A DNA stretch of 64,000 bases from RGIG4034 sp045628945 (GTDB lineage: Bacteria > Bacillota > Clostridia > Lachnospirales > Lachnospiraceae), in the NCBI GenBank assembly GCA_045628945.1, contig JAZQQG010000049.1:1-64000 (forward strand), written 5' to 3'. A model generated the notes under the pieces. The model made no database searches. It was not told the DNA's origin and saw only the letters and a list, made by a program, of their open reading frames with translations. The translations under genes and the position numbers were made by a program. Of this stretch, positions 8,859-17,357 are shown piece by piece. Each line of letters starts with the position of its first letter. Position 1 is the stretch's first letter.

Positions 8859-10249
8859 GAGAAATCCCCCTCGTTTTTATTGGACGGAAGCAGACCGTAT
8901 ACCACCAGGGTAATCGCCGCAACCACTACGAATACTAAGATACCGATAACAGAAGCCATGTAGTAGTTCTGCTCTGCTCCTGTCGTCATCTTAAATAACC
9001 ATGTAATTAAGAGGTCCGTATAACCAACATCACCGGCCGTACCTCGGGCCTTCGAGTTCGTCGGGCCACCGGTTGACAGCAGGTAGATAACGTTGAAGTT
9101 ATTCATGTTACTCGTAAAGCTCGTTAGCAGGTAAGGAGCTGTAACGAAGAGCATGTAGGGCATCGTGATATGTCGGAACTGCTGAATCGGATTGGCGCCG
9201 TCAATCTTGGCAGCCTCATACAGATCCGCAGGAATATTCATCAGAATACCGGTTGCAATCAGCATCAGGTAAGGAACACCAATCCAGATGTTAACTGCAA
9301 TTACTAAGGTACGTGCAATCCAAGGTGTTCCCCAGAACTTGATTGGTGTGGTAATCCATCCCCAATCCAGCAGAATTCCGTTCACAATACCGGAATCCGA
9401 GAACAACTTCGATACATACAGCAAGGAGATGAACTGGGGAATCGCAATGGTCATAACCAAAATGGTTCTCCACATCTTCTTGAACTTAATCCCCTTCTTA
9501 TTAATCATCATTGCTACCAGAATACCCAACAGGTAGTTACTGAAGGTAGCAAAGAACGCCCAAATCAAGGTCCAGGCCAGAATACTTAAGAAGGTCGACG
9601 CGTAATTCGAACCTACCGTGTTGGTAAACATCGTCTTAAAGTTCGCCACTCCAACCCAGTGGAACAGGTTCGTAATGTAGCCGTCATTCGCCGCACAGTA
9701 GTTCGTAAATGCTACCAGAATCATGAAAATCAGAGGCAGCACGGTAAATACGAAGATACCGATTACAGGAAGAGACAATAAGGTCTTGTAGAAGCTCGCA
9801 TCCACAAGGCTCTTCATATCGTCTTTGAACTTAGGAACAGCCTTACCGGCTTCCTTAAGCTTCTGCATCCGATAGGACTGCTTAATATTAGCCTGCCAGG
9901 TGTATACAAAAGCAACGCACAGGAAAATGGTAAGAATACCGTATAACAGAATACGGAAAGAATTATCTCCGTATACCGGAAGATATACGTCATATATCTC
10001 GTTATAAGCTTCACTCGGACCTACCTGGCCAAGACTGGGAAGCATGCTGACCCAATAGAGTCCGGCGCTCCACATGTAATAGAAAAATGTAGCCTCAAAG
10101 CCAAGGAAAATCAAACCTCGGACAATCTGGCCACGCATAAGATTGCCAAATCCCATGATTACACAGGATAGCTTCGTCATCCAATCACCATGAATGATTG
10201 CGGTGAACAGATCACAGAAAAATCGTATAAATGCGTTTTGTTTTTTCAT
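8855..10249 (-). CDS. malF: ABC sugar importer permease, MalF type
   Basis: The chosen start is the ATG at 10249 (MKKQNAFIRFF), which has GAGGG six bases upstream; an in-frame ATG twelve bases earlier lies inside that site. The 464-residue protein has an extended N-terminal part with extra membrane helices, as in MalF, then the core permease with the EAA loop YEAAKIDGANPIQQFRHITMP. It forms the pore together with MalG. A perfect 12-bp hairpin separates it from the binding-protein gene, which probably lowers permease expression relative to the binding protein. Confidence 0.88.
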   Translation of the reverse strand: MKKQNAFIRFFCDLFTAIIHGDWMTKLSCVIMGFGNLMRGQIVRGLIFLGFEATFFYYMWSAGLYWVSMLPSLGQVGPSEAYNEIYDVYLPVYGDNSFRILLYGILTIFLCVAFVYTWQANIKQSYRMQKLKEAGKAVPKFKDDMKSLVDASFYKTLLSLPVIGIFVFTVLPLIFMILVAFTNYCAANDGYITNLFHWVGVANFKTMFTNTVGSNYASTFLSILAWTLIWAFFATFSNYLLGILVAMMINKKGIKFKKMWRTILVMTIAIPQFISLLYVSKLFSDSGIVNGILLDWGWITTPIKFWGTPWIARTLVIAVNIWIGVPYLMLIATGILMNIPADLYEAAKIDGANPIQQFRHITMPYMLFVTAPYLLTSFTSNMNNFNVIYLLSTGGPTNSKARGTAGDVGYTDLLITWLFKMTTGAEQNYYMASVIGILVFVVVAAITLVVYGLLPSNKNEGDFS

Positions 10250-10275
10250 CGTAACCCTCATTTTTGTAAAATACA

Positions 10276-10303
10276 GGTTGGGGCCAGCGGTCTGGCCCCA
10301 ACC
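10276..10303 (-). terminator. Intercistronic hairpin between malE-type and malF genes
   Basis: GGTTGGGGCCAG pairs with CTGGCCCCAACC around a four-base loop, a very stable stem in the 85-base gap. On the minus strand it is followed only by TGTATTTT, not a strong T-run, so it may act as a partial terminator or as a 3' stabiliser of the binding-protein message. Confidence 0.75.
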
Positions 10304-10333
10304 CAATATTCTAGATTGTTATAAACCTATGAA

Positions 10334-12202
10334 TTACTCAAGAGTAATCATGCAGGTGGTGGAATCAAATACGATGGTGTAGGTACCGGTTGCAGGTACA
10401 ACAACGTTTGCACCGCCAGCCTGACCGTCAGCACCGTAGTTTACATCCCAAGATGCACCGAAACGAACCTTGAATTCCTCGCCCTCGTTTAAGTCAAGAG
10501 CTTCGGTCTTGAAGGTAGTACCGTCTTCCTGAACACACATAGGAACGTCAACGGTCCAGCCATCACCTAAGATAGAACCGATTACAGACCAGCCGTAGAA
10601 GGAAGACTTCTCAAGAGTAACAATACCGGTGCCTGCAACATCATCGTATACAAGCTTTACATAGTAGTAACCGGTTGCAGGTACAACTGCATTACCATCA
10701 GGATTACCGCTCTCAGGATCACCGAAGTTTACATCCCAGGAAGCGCCCTGACGACACTTGAAGGTCTCACCCTCATTCAGAAGCATTAACTCAGAGTAGA
10801 AGGTTGCAACACCGGTCTGAGCGGTACGGGTCATAGGGAAATCCTGATCCCACATGGTTCCGTTAATACCACCGATTACAGACCAAGCGGTCTTCTCATC
10901 GTCGGTCATGTTGAAGAGTGCTCTACACTCATCTTCGTACATCTGAAGAGCAGCCTTAAGGCCTTCGTCAGAACCATCGGACTCCATTACATAGGTACCG
11001 ATCTTCTTAGCGATATCCCACCAGGAACCATGAATCTGGCCCTGAGGACGAGCGTAATTGTTCTGCTGTCCAAGAGCTACAAGAGCAGGGTTGCTCTGAA
11101 CTGCATCGTTATTCTTTGCATTCGTGTTAGCAGGACCCCAGGAAAGAGCATTGAAACGCTCCAACTGGCCTTCCTCACTTACAAGGTACTGAGCTAACTG
11201 ATGTAATGCTGCCTGACGAGCTGCGTCAGTCTGAGGCTTAACACCAAGAAGCTTGCTTCCGGAGTAGGAGCCCATATGATAGTAGTTACCGTCTACTTCG
11301 AAGGAAGGAAGATCGGCAACGCCAAGGTTTTCACCAAGAATGGTAACTGCGGTCTCGTAATCCCAGGTACCGGATACAACAACTGCTGCAGGAACTGCAT
11401 TCTGGAATGCAGCAACGGTAGACTCACTGTTGTATGCAGGAGAGCTTACGAACTTGTAAAGACCCTTCGCTGCGATCAGACCCTTATCGGAATTGAAGTT
11501 ATCGGTTAAGTCAACGAACTTACCTTCGTCATCGGTCTTCCATGCGGAATCACAACCGGTTCCAAAGAACCAAGAAGCGATATACCAAGCACCGGTATGA
11601 GCTTCCATGGTGAAGGTCTTACCTGCTGCTTCACAGTCAGCAAGAAGCTTCTCGAAGGAATCAACGTCTTCCTCAGGAATGACACTCTTATCATAGTACA
11701 TGAAGTAGCCGTTATCCTCGGTCAGAGGGTATGCGTACATCTCATCGCCTGCCTTGGTAGCAGCAACAACACCTGCGGAGTTAGCGGATGCAACGGACTC
11801 AGCTGCTGCAACACCTAACTTAGCAAGACCACCGGACTGAATCAGACGAGCTGCCTGGTCCTGTGCAAAGAAGAAGATATCTGCGCCTGCGGTTACATCC
11901 TGTAACATGGAAGTAGCTGCTTCTGACTCAGATACTGCCTCGATCGTAGCATTGAACTTAATGCCCTGATCGTTCTTGCTGTTGAAATCATCAATCTGTT
12001 TCTTGGTTAAATCAACTGCCAATTCAGGTACCCATACGGTAATGTCGTAGGTTCCTGCAAGGCTAGCTGCAGTGTTGCCACCGGAGGTGCCGCCCTGAGA
12101 AGGGTTATTGTTGCTACCGGTAGCGGGCTTCTTGCCACATCCAACTAAGGACGTTACTGCTAATGCAGCTGCAAGAAGAGTTGCTAATACTTTCTTCTTC
12201 AT
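10334..12202 (-). CDS. malE: Maltodextrin-type solute-binding lipoprotein with two C-terminal SusE/SusF-like modules
   Basis: A signal peptide with a Val-Gly-Cys lipobox (Cys22) is followed by a Gly/Asn/Ser linker and a family 1 solute-binding domain (about 52-435) that starts DITVWVPE. The remaining 183 residues are two related modules (about 440-537 and 538-622). Each begins WSVIG and contains LNEGE.FK.R.GASWDVN and VVPATG, resembling the starch-binding repeats of SusE/SusF. Binding proteins of this family are usually near 400 residues, so the tail is an addition. It probably helps hold starch or long maltodextrin at the surface for MalFG. GGGAGG precedes the ATG. The gene heads the malEFG operon. 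Confidence 0.88.
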   Translation of the reverse strand: MKKKVLATLLAAALAVTSLVGCGKKPATGSNNNPSQGGTSGGNTAASLAGTYDITVWVPELAVDLTKKQIDDFNSKNDQGIKFNATIEAVSESEAATSMLQDVTAGADIFFFAQDQAARLIQSGGLAKLGVAAAESVASANSAGVVAATKAGDEMYAYPLTEDNGYFMYYDKSVIPEEDVDSFEKLLADCEAAGKTFTMEAHTGAWYIASWFFGTGCDSAWKTDDEGKFVDLTDNFNSDKGLIAAKGLYKFVSSPAYNSESTVAAFQNAVPAAVVVSGTWDYETAVTILGENLGVADLPSFEVDGNYYHMGSYSGSKLLGVKPQTDAARQAALHQLAQYLVSEEGQLERFNALSWGPANTNAKNNDAVQSNPALVALGQQNNYARPQGQIHGSWWDIAKKIGTYVMESDGSDEGLKAALQMYEDECRALFNMTDDEKTAWSVIGGINGTMWDQDFPMTRTAQTGVATFYSELMLLNEGETFKCRQGASWDVNFGDPESGNPDGNAVVPATGYYYVKLVYDDVAGTGIVTLEKSSFYGWSVIGSILGDGWTVDVPMCVQEDGTTFKTEALDLNEGEEFKVRFGASWDVNYGADGQAGGANVVVPATGTYTIVFDSTTCMITLE

Positions 12203-12302
12203 ATTTTTCCTCCCATATGAATGAAAATTGTGGTATCCAGGATACCCTGTGATGTAATGTTATTCCTTTTCGGCGAATAACACGATCCGTTTGGTCAATA
12301 TA

Positions 12303-12334
12303 TTGCACAAAGATTACGTTGCGCAAACGGTTGT
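12303..12334. promoter_or_regulatory. Putative LacI/MalR-type operator at the malE start site
   Basis: GCAAACGGTTGT (12323-12334) fits the GCAANCGNTTGC operator pattern of MalR-like LacI-family repressors with one mismatch. TTGCGCAA (12319-12326) and TTGCACAA (12303-12310) lie beside it. The site falls just downstream of the malE -10 box, where a repressor would block transcription. No regulator gene is in the window. Confidence 0.5.
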
Positions 12335-12345
12335 CCTATGTTAGA

Positions 12346-12374
12346 AGTATATATTTTTTGCCATAAAAAGTCAA
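12346..12374 (-). promoter_or_regulatory. Promoter of the malEFG operon
   Basis: On the minus strand TTGACT (12369-12374) and TATACT (12346-12351) are exactly 17 bases apart. Transcription would start near 12339, giving a leader of about 135 bases. Confidence 0.8.
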
Positions 12375-12430
12375 TACTGAAATATTACACATTCTTATTT
12401 TACCGCTTTTGTGTATATTGACGAAAAATT

Positions 12431-12577
12431 ACGAAAACTTTCGTGTTTTTGCGAAAATCATGCCGTTTTTGTCCATATAGGCCCTGGAAAACCTTTTCCG
12501 TGGCGAAATTTTTCCCATGCACACCTTCCTTTTTTGCAACTTTTAGGTAAAAACATTGCGCAATGTTGCGCAGTGTT
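12431..12577. promoter_or_regulatory. Palindromes in the malE-GH94 divergent region
   Basis: Two palindromes lie in this otherwise AT-rich gap. ACGAAAACTTTCGT (12431-12444) has six-base arms. ACATTGCGCAATGT (12553-12566) is perfect over 14 bases and is followed at once by another TTGCGCA half (12565-12571). TTGCGCA also occurs at the malE start site, so one regulator could bind at several points. These are operator candidates only. The rest of the 609-base gap shows only the two promoters listed here. Confidence 0.4.
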
Positions 12578-12716
12578 GTTCCAGGATTACGACAATGTTC
12601 CCATTCTTATGATTCTCATGGTTCCTTTGCCTATCTCTTCTCTTTTTTGTTTCTTCCTATGTGAAATGGACAAAAAGATATACTTTTTACTGTAATATTA
12701 ATGAAATACCTATCCC

Positions 12717-12745
12717 TTGACTGAATCTTCTTATTTCAGTAAAAT
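12717..12745 (+). promoter_or_regulatory. Promoter of the GH94 phosphorylase gene
   Basis: TTGACT (12717-12722) and TAAAAT (12740-12745) have a 17-base spacer. The predicted leader is about 60 bases and ends in a strong GAGGAGG site. Confidence 0.8.
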
Positions 12746-12811
12746 TAAAGTAGTGTGCGTGGGCTTTTCCCACCGCAGCAATCAATATGAACACCTAATG
12801 AGGAGGGTACT

Positions 12812-15196
12812 ATGAACTACGGTTATTTTGACGAAAAAGCCAAAGAGTATGTCATTACCAAACCCGATACTCCTTCTGCCTGGGCAAACTACCTGGGATC
12901 TCCGGAGTACGGCGCAATCATTTCCAACAACGCAGGCGGTTACAGTTTTGAGAAGTCCGGTGCAAACGGACGTATCATTCGTTATCGTTTCAACAGCGTT
13001 GCAGTAGATCAACCCGGTCGTTACATCTACATCCGTGATTTAGAGGATAACGATTACTGGTCCGCATCCTGGGCTCCTGTATGTAAGCCTCTGGACACCT
13101 ATAAGAGCGAGTGTCATCATGGTACCGCCTACACCACCATTTCTTCCGAATACAAGGGAATCAAGGCAGAGACTCTCTACTACGTTCCTCTGAATTCCAC
13201 CTACGAAGTATGGCGTTCCAAGGTAACCAACAACGATTCCAAGCCTCGTAAGCTTGCCGTTACCGGTTACTGCGAATTCGTAAATGATAACAACTATGAG
13301 CAGGATCAGGTTAACTTACAGTACACCTTATTCATCACTCATACTTATTTCAAGGATAATCTTATTCTCCAGAAGCAGAACGAGAACTACCACGATCCCA
13401 GCAAGGAGCGTTTCTTAGGTCTTGCAGGTGCCAAAGTTGATAAGTTCTGCGGCGACCGTGACAAGTTCGTTGGTGCATACCACAGCTACGCAACCCCTGA
13501 TGGCATCGCTAACGGTTTAAACGGTGATCTGAACTTCAATACCAACTCCTGTGGTGCCCTTGAAACCGACATCACTCTTGCTCCCGGCGAGACGAAGGTA
13601 TTCACCTACATCTTAGGTCAGAAGCCTGAAGCTGTTGCTAAGGAGATTATTGCGAAGTACGATGCAGATGCTACCTTAGTCGACACCGAGCTTGCCGCTC
13701 TTAAGGAATACTGGCATGCTAAGTTGAATAATCTTCAGGTACACACTCCCGATGATAACTTCAACAACATGGTAAACGTATGGAACGCATACAACTGCTT
13801 CATTACCTTTACCTGGTCCCGTGCAGCATCCTTCCAGTACTGCGGACTTCGTAACGGTTTCGGTTACCGTGATACCGTACAGGATATTCAGGGCGTTATC
13901 CATTTGGCTCCCGAGATGGCAGCAGACCAGATTCGTTTCATGCTCTCCGCTCAGGTTACCAACGGTGCAGGTCTTCCTCTGGTTAAGTACACTCACAAGG
14001 CCGGCGAAGAAAATACACCCGACGATCCTGAGTATGTTAAGGAGACCGGACATCCTTCCTATCGTGCGGATGATGCGCTCTGGCTCTTCCCTACCGTATA
14101 TAAGTACATCTCCGAGAGCGGTAACTCTGCTTTCTTAGATGAGGAAGTATTCTATGCAAACGATGGTCAGAAGGGTTCCGTATACGATCACTTAAAGAGA
14201 GCCATCGACTTCTCCATGAATAACTTAGGTCTGCACGGAATGCCTGCAGGTCTTCACGCAGACTGGAACGACTGCTTACGTCTCGGCAAGAAGGGTGAGT
14301 CCACCTTCGTTGCATTCCAGCTTGTATATGCAGTTAAGATCCTTCGTGTATATGCTGTTGAAAAGAACGATACCGAGTACGTAAAGTATCTTGATGAGAT
14401 TCTTACCAAGCTTGATGCAATCCTTGCAGACTGCTGGAACGAAGACAGATGGATTCGTGGTTATAAGGAAGACGGTACCATCATCGGTCATCGCAACGAT
14501 CCCGAAGCTTCCATGTGGCTCAATCCTCAGTCTTGGTCCGTTATCTCCGGTTTCGGTACCAAGGAGCAGCAGGAACTTGCTATGGACAGCGTAGAAAGAG
14601 AACTGAACACTCCTTACGGTGCTATGGTAATGTATCCTCCTTATGAGTATCATGCATTTGATGGTGCTCTGATGCAGTGCTTCAATAAGTGTACCAAGGA
14701 GAATGCAGGTATCTTCTCCCAGCCTCAGGGTTGGTTAATCCTTGCAGAGTCCAAGCTTGGTCATGGTAATCGTGCATACAAGTACTGGACCGAGGCAGCA
14801 CCTGCTACCTACAACGATAAGGCTGAGCACAGAGCTCTTGAGCCCTATGTATACGGTCAGTTCGTAGAGGGTAAGGATAGTCCTTTCGCAGGTCGTGCAC
14901 ATGTACATTGGTTAACCGGTACTGCTTCTACCGTTATGGTAGGTACCACCGAAGGTATCTTAGGTCTGAATCCTGAGACCAAGGGTATCGTAATCGATCC
15001 TTCCATTCCTTCCGAGTGGAAGTCCTACACCATGCGTAAGGTATTCCGTGGCAAGGTATTGAACGTAACCGTTCAGAATCCTAACGGCAGCGAGCATGGC
15101 GTTAAGAGCGTAACCGTTAACGGTACCAAGATTGAAGGTAAGTTAATCGAGGACGCTATCCTGAAGGCAGAGAACGACATCGTAATCGAGATGTAA
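12812..15196 (+). CDS. GH94 glycoside phosphorylase, cellobiose phosphorylase-like
   Basis: The N-terminus MNYGYFDEKAKEYVITKPDTP and the NYLGS...ISNNAGGYSF segment are characteristic of GH94. An N-terminal beta-sandwich is followed by an (alpha/alpha)6 barrel. The catalytic Asp is Asp487 in HADWNDC, matching the acid of cellobiose phosphorylases. At 794 residues it is close to the roughly 810 of those enzymes. The reaction is reversible cytoplasmic phosphorolysis of a beta-glucoside to alpha-glucose-1-phosphate and a sugar. Cellobiose is the best guess; laminaribiose or another beta-linked disaccharide is possible. Codon use is strongly biased (GGT, TAC, AAG), suggesting high expression. It lies between two ABC importers. 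Confidence 0.9.
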   Translation: MNYGYFDEKAKEYVITKPDTPSAWANYLGSPEYGAIISNNAGGYSFEKSGANGRIIRYRFNSVAVDQPGRYIYIRDLEDNDYWSASWAPVCKPLDTYKSECHHGTAYTTISSEYKGIKAETLYYVPLNSTYEVWRSKVTNNDSKPRKLAVTGYCEFVNDNNYEQDQVNLQYTLFITHTYFKDNLILQKQNENYHDPSKERFLGLAGAKVDKFCGDRDKFVGAYHSYATPDGIANGLNGDLNFNTNSCGALETDITLAPGETKVFTYILGQKPEAVAKEIIAKYDADATLVDTELAALKEYWHAKLNNLQVHTPDDNFNNMVNVWNAYNCFITFTWSRAASFQYCGLRNGFGYRDTVQDIQGVIHLAPEMAADQIRFMLSAQVTNGAGLPLVKYTHKAGEENTPDDPEYVKETGHPSYRADDALWLFPTVYKYISESGNSAFLDEEVFYANDGQKGSVYDHLKRAIDFSMNNLGLHGMPAGLHADWNDCLRLGKKGESTFVAFQLVYAVKILRVYAVEKNDTEYVKYLDEILTKLDAILADCWNEDRWIRGYKEDGTIIGHRNDPEASMWLNPQSWSVISGFGTKEQQELAMDSVERELNTPYGAMVMYPPYEYHAFDGALMQCFNKCTKENAGIFSQPQGWLILAESKLGHGNRAYKYWTEAAPATYNDKAEHRALEPYVYGQFVEGKDSPFAGRAHVHWLTGTASTVMVGTTEGILGLNPETKGIVIDPSIPSEWKSYTMRKVFRGKVLNVTVQNPNGSEHGVKSVTVNGTKIEGKLIEDAILKAENDIVIEM

Positions 15197-15220
15197 TTCT
15201 CCCAAAAACATACCAATTTC

Positions 15221-15254
15221 AAGGAGCGTGTGATTTTTCACACGCTCCTTTTTT
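15221..15254 (+). terminator. Terminator after the GH94 gene
   Basis: AAGGAGCGTGTGA pairs with TCACACGCTCCTT around a four-T loop and is followed by TTTTG on the plus strand. Confidence 0.9.
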
Positions 15255-15267
15255 GTACACGCAACAA

Positions 15268-15302
15268 AAAAACATGCCCTCACCGAAGTGAGAGCATGTT
15301 TG
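15268..15302 (-). terminator. Terminator of the second sugar ABC operon
   Basis: On the minus strand AAACATGC and the CTCAC segment pair with GTGAG and GCATGTTT around a short TTCG-type loop, followed by a run of seven T. It lies 48 bases beyond the permease stop. Confidence 0.85.
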
Positions 15303-15350
15303 AATCGTTCTTATGGTATTACCGGTAATCAAGGGAGCTTACTGTCCTCA

Positions 15351-16262
15351 TTAACCCTTAACAGCACCGTCGGATACACCGCCGATGATGAACTTAGATA
15401 ATGCCAGGTATACAACTACTACAGGCAGAATCGCCATTAAAATGAACATGTATACCTTACCCATATCGAACTTCGAGTAGTCGGCACTACGCAAGTTCGC
15501 AATCATAATCGGCACAGTTCTTAAGCTCTTATCATCCAGAACCATCGCAGGAATAAAGAAGTTGTTCCAGGATCCTACGAAGGAGAAGATCATCTGTACT
15601 GCAATTGCAGGCATCATAATCGGAATAACAATACGATTAAAGGTATAGAACTCATTCGCACCGTCTACACGAGCCGCCTCAACAATCTGGTTCGACAGGT
15701 TTGCTTCCATGTACTGCTTCATATAGAAGAATACGATTGGAGAAGCGATTGCCGGAACAATCAGAGGAATGTAGTTATCGGTAAGTCCTAAGGTGTTTAC
15801 CATTGCGATGAAACCTACTGCAGATACCTGAGAAGGAATCATCATAACTGCCATGATAAAGGTGAATGCAACCTTCTTACCACGGAAATCGTAGCAATGA
15901 ATACCGTAAGCAGTCAGTGCTGAGAAGTAGGTGGTAAGGATTGCGGATGCAGCAGCAATAATGAAACTGTTCAACATACCACGAGGAATGTTAATGGAAG
16001 CATCCGTCCATGCATTCTTAAAGTTATTCAGGAAATTCTCTTTCGGAATCAGGGTGAAACCGGACTGCAGCTGAGAATTGGAACGCGTTGCGTTAATAAT
16101 CAACATGTAGAAGGAGAACAAACACAATACCATTAAAAATGCCAGAATCGTGTAAACAACAATACGAGAAATCAGCAACATAATCTTGGCTTTGCGTCCG
16201 AGTCCATCGTAAAGCTCTTTTCTTTTCGCTTTCTCGATATCTTTCTTAGTCATCTCTGCCAT
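15351..16262 (-). CDS. ABC carbohydrate importer permease (MalG/UgpE type)
   Basis: The 303-residue protein has six membrane helices. The EAA loop VEAARVDGANEFYTFNRIVIP (near 195-215) and C-terminus GVSDGAVKG mark a CUT1-type permease. The start has GGAGG upstream and lies two bases from the stop of the partner permease gene. The substrate is unknown; proximity to GH94 makes a beta-gluco-oligosaccharide plausible. No ATPase is encoded nearby. Confidence 0.88.
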   Translation of the reverse strand: MAEMTKKDIEKAKRKELYDGLGRKAKIMLLISRIVVYTILAFLMVLCLFSFYMLIINATRSNSQLQSGFTLIPKENFLNNFKNAWTDASINIPRGMLNSFIIAAASAILTTYFSALTAYGIHCYDFRGKKVAFTFIMAVMMIPSQVSAVGFIAMVNTLGLTDNYIPLIVPAIASPIVFFYMKQYMEANLSNQIVEAARVDGANEFYTFNRIVIPIMMPAIAVQMIFSFVGSWNNFFIPAMVLDDKSLRTVPIMIANLRSADYSKFDMGKVYMFILMAILPVVVVYLALSKFIIGGVSDGAVKG

Positions 16263-16264
16263 AA

Positions 16265-17266
16265 TTAGTTACCTCCTTTTCTCTTACGCTTCTTAACTTC
16301 ACCGTTATTGTCAGCATAAGAATTTACTAAGAACTTGTACACAATCATACTCAGTACGCCTGCAAAGATGAATACGATAACGGAGATTGCACCCGCCATA
16401 CCGTAGTTCTTCGAAGGGCTGATGTAGTTCTGCATGTACATAATCAGCGTCTTAGCACTACCAAGAGGCTCACCGCTCTTGTTCGTTAAGATGTAAGGAA
16501 CATCGTACATGTTAATACCACCGATCATAGCGGTAATAAATGCATAGGTCAGAATCGGCATCAACAGAGGTAAGGTTACCTTGAAGAAAGCCTTGAAGGA
16601 AGTAGCACCATCAATTGCCGCAGCCTCGAACAACGTATTGTCAATACCCATAATACCTGCCATCAGGACAATGGTAGTATTACCGAACCACATCAAGAAG
16701 TTCATTAACATTACGATGCCTCGTGTTGTCCAGACGGTCCCTAGGAAGTCAAACTTCGAATCAATGATACCGGAGCTCTCTAACAGGGAATGAATCGGTC
16801 CAACCTTGCTGAACAAGGTAAAGAACAACATCGAAAATGCGGAAGCCATGATCAAGTTCGGCATGTACATAACCGTCTTGAAGAAAGGCTGGCACTTAAT
16901 ATTTAAACGGAAGCTGGTAAACCAAACTGCTAACAGCAATGCAATACCGAACTGAGGAAGTGCACCGCCCACCCACATGATGATGGTGTTAATTGCATAT
17001 TTGATAATACCAATGTCGCCGTTATTGTCAGGGCTAAAGATTGTCTTATAGTTTGCAAAATTATTCCAGGTAGGTCCAACCATGTCTACACCGGTGGACT
17101 GCTTGTGATAATCAAAGAAACTATAGAAAATTGTCAAAATCTGAGGAGTCAATGACCAGAAAATATAGGTCAGGAAAAAGGGTGCGATAAAAATGTAACC
17201 CCATTTTGCATAGCTGACGGATTTATGTTTCGTTGCCAGCTGATTCTTATCTTTTTTAGCACTCAT
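16265..17266 (-). CDS. ABC carbohydrate importer permease (MalF/UgpA type)
   Basis: Six membrane helices and the EAA loop FEAAAIDGATSFKAFFKVTLP identify the partner permease of the gene that follows. ATG 17266 is preferred over a GTG six bases upstream because GGAGAG then sits seven bases away. The protein ends in a very basic tail (KKRKRKGGN). A terminator-like hairpin lies between it and the binding-protein gene. Confidence 0.87.
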   Translation of the reverse strand: MSAKKDKNQLATKHKSVSYAKWGYIFIAPFFLTYIFWSLTPQILTIFYSFFDYHKQSTGVDMVGPTWNNFANYKTIFSPDNNGDIGIIKYAINTIIMWVGGALPQFGIALLLAVWFTSFRLNIKCQPFFKTVMYMPNLIMASAFSMLFFTLFSKVGPIHSLLESSGIIDSKFDFLGTVWTTRGIVMLMNFLMWFGNTTIVLMAGIMGIDNTLFEAAAIDGATSFKAFFKVTLPLLMPILTYAFITAMIGGINMYDVPYILTNKSGEPLGSAKTLIMYMQNYISPSKNYGMAGAISVIVFIFAGVLSMIVYKFLVNSYADNNGEVKKRKRKGGN

Positions 17267-17296
17267 AAGCACGCTCTCCGACTAATTTTTTGTTAA

Positions 17297-17336
17297 AAAA
17301 TGCTACGTCGGAGCGTACGTCACGACGTAGCATTTT
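17297..17336 (-). terminator. Attenuating hairpin between binding protein and permeases
   Basis: AAAATGCTACGTCG pairs perfectly with CGACGTAGCATTTT around a 12-base loop. On the minus strand it is followed by TTTTTTAAC. It has the form of a real terminator inside the operon, so most transcripts should end after the binding-protein gene. Confidence 0.85.
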
Positions 17337-17357
17337 AAGCCAAATCTCTACTATCGA

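Noticed and set aside
12411..12695. Plus-strand frame in the malE-GH94 gap
   Set aside because: It is AT-rich, lacks a ribosome binding site, has random-looking composition and overlaps the predicted regulatory palindromes.
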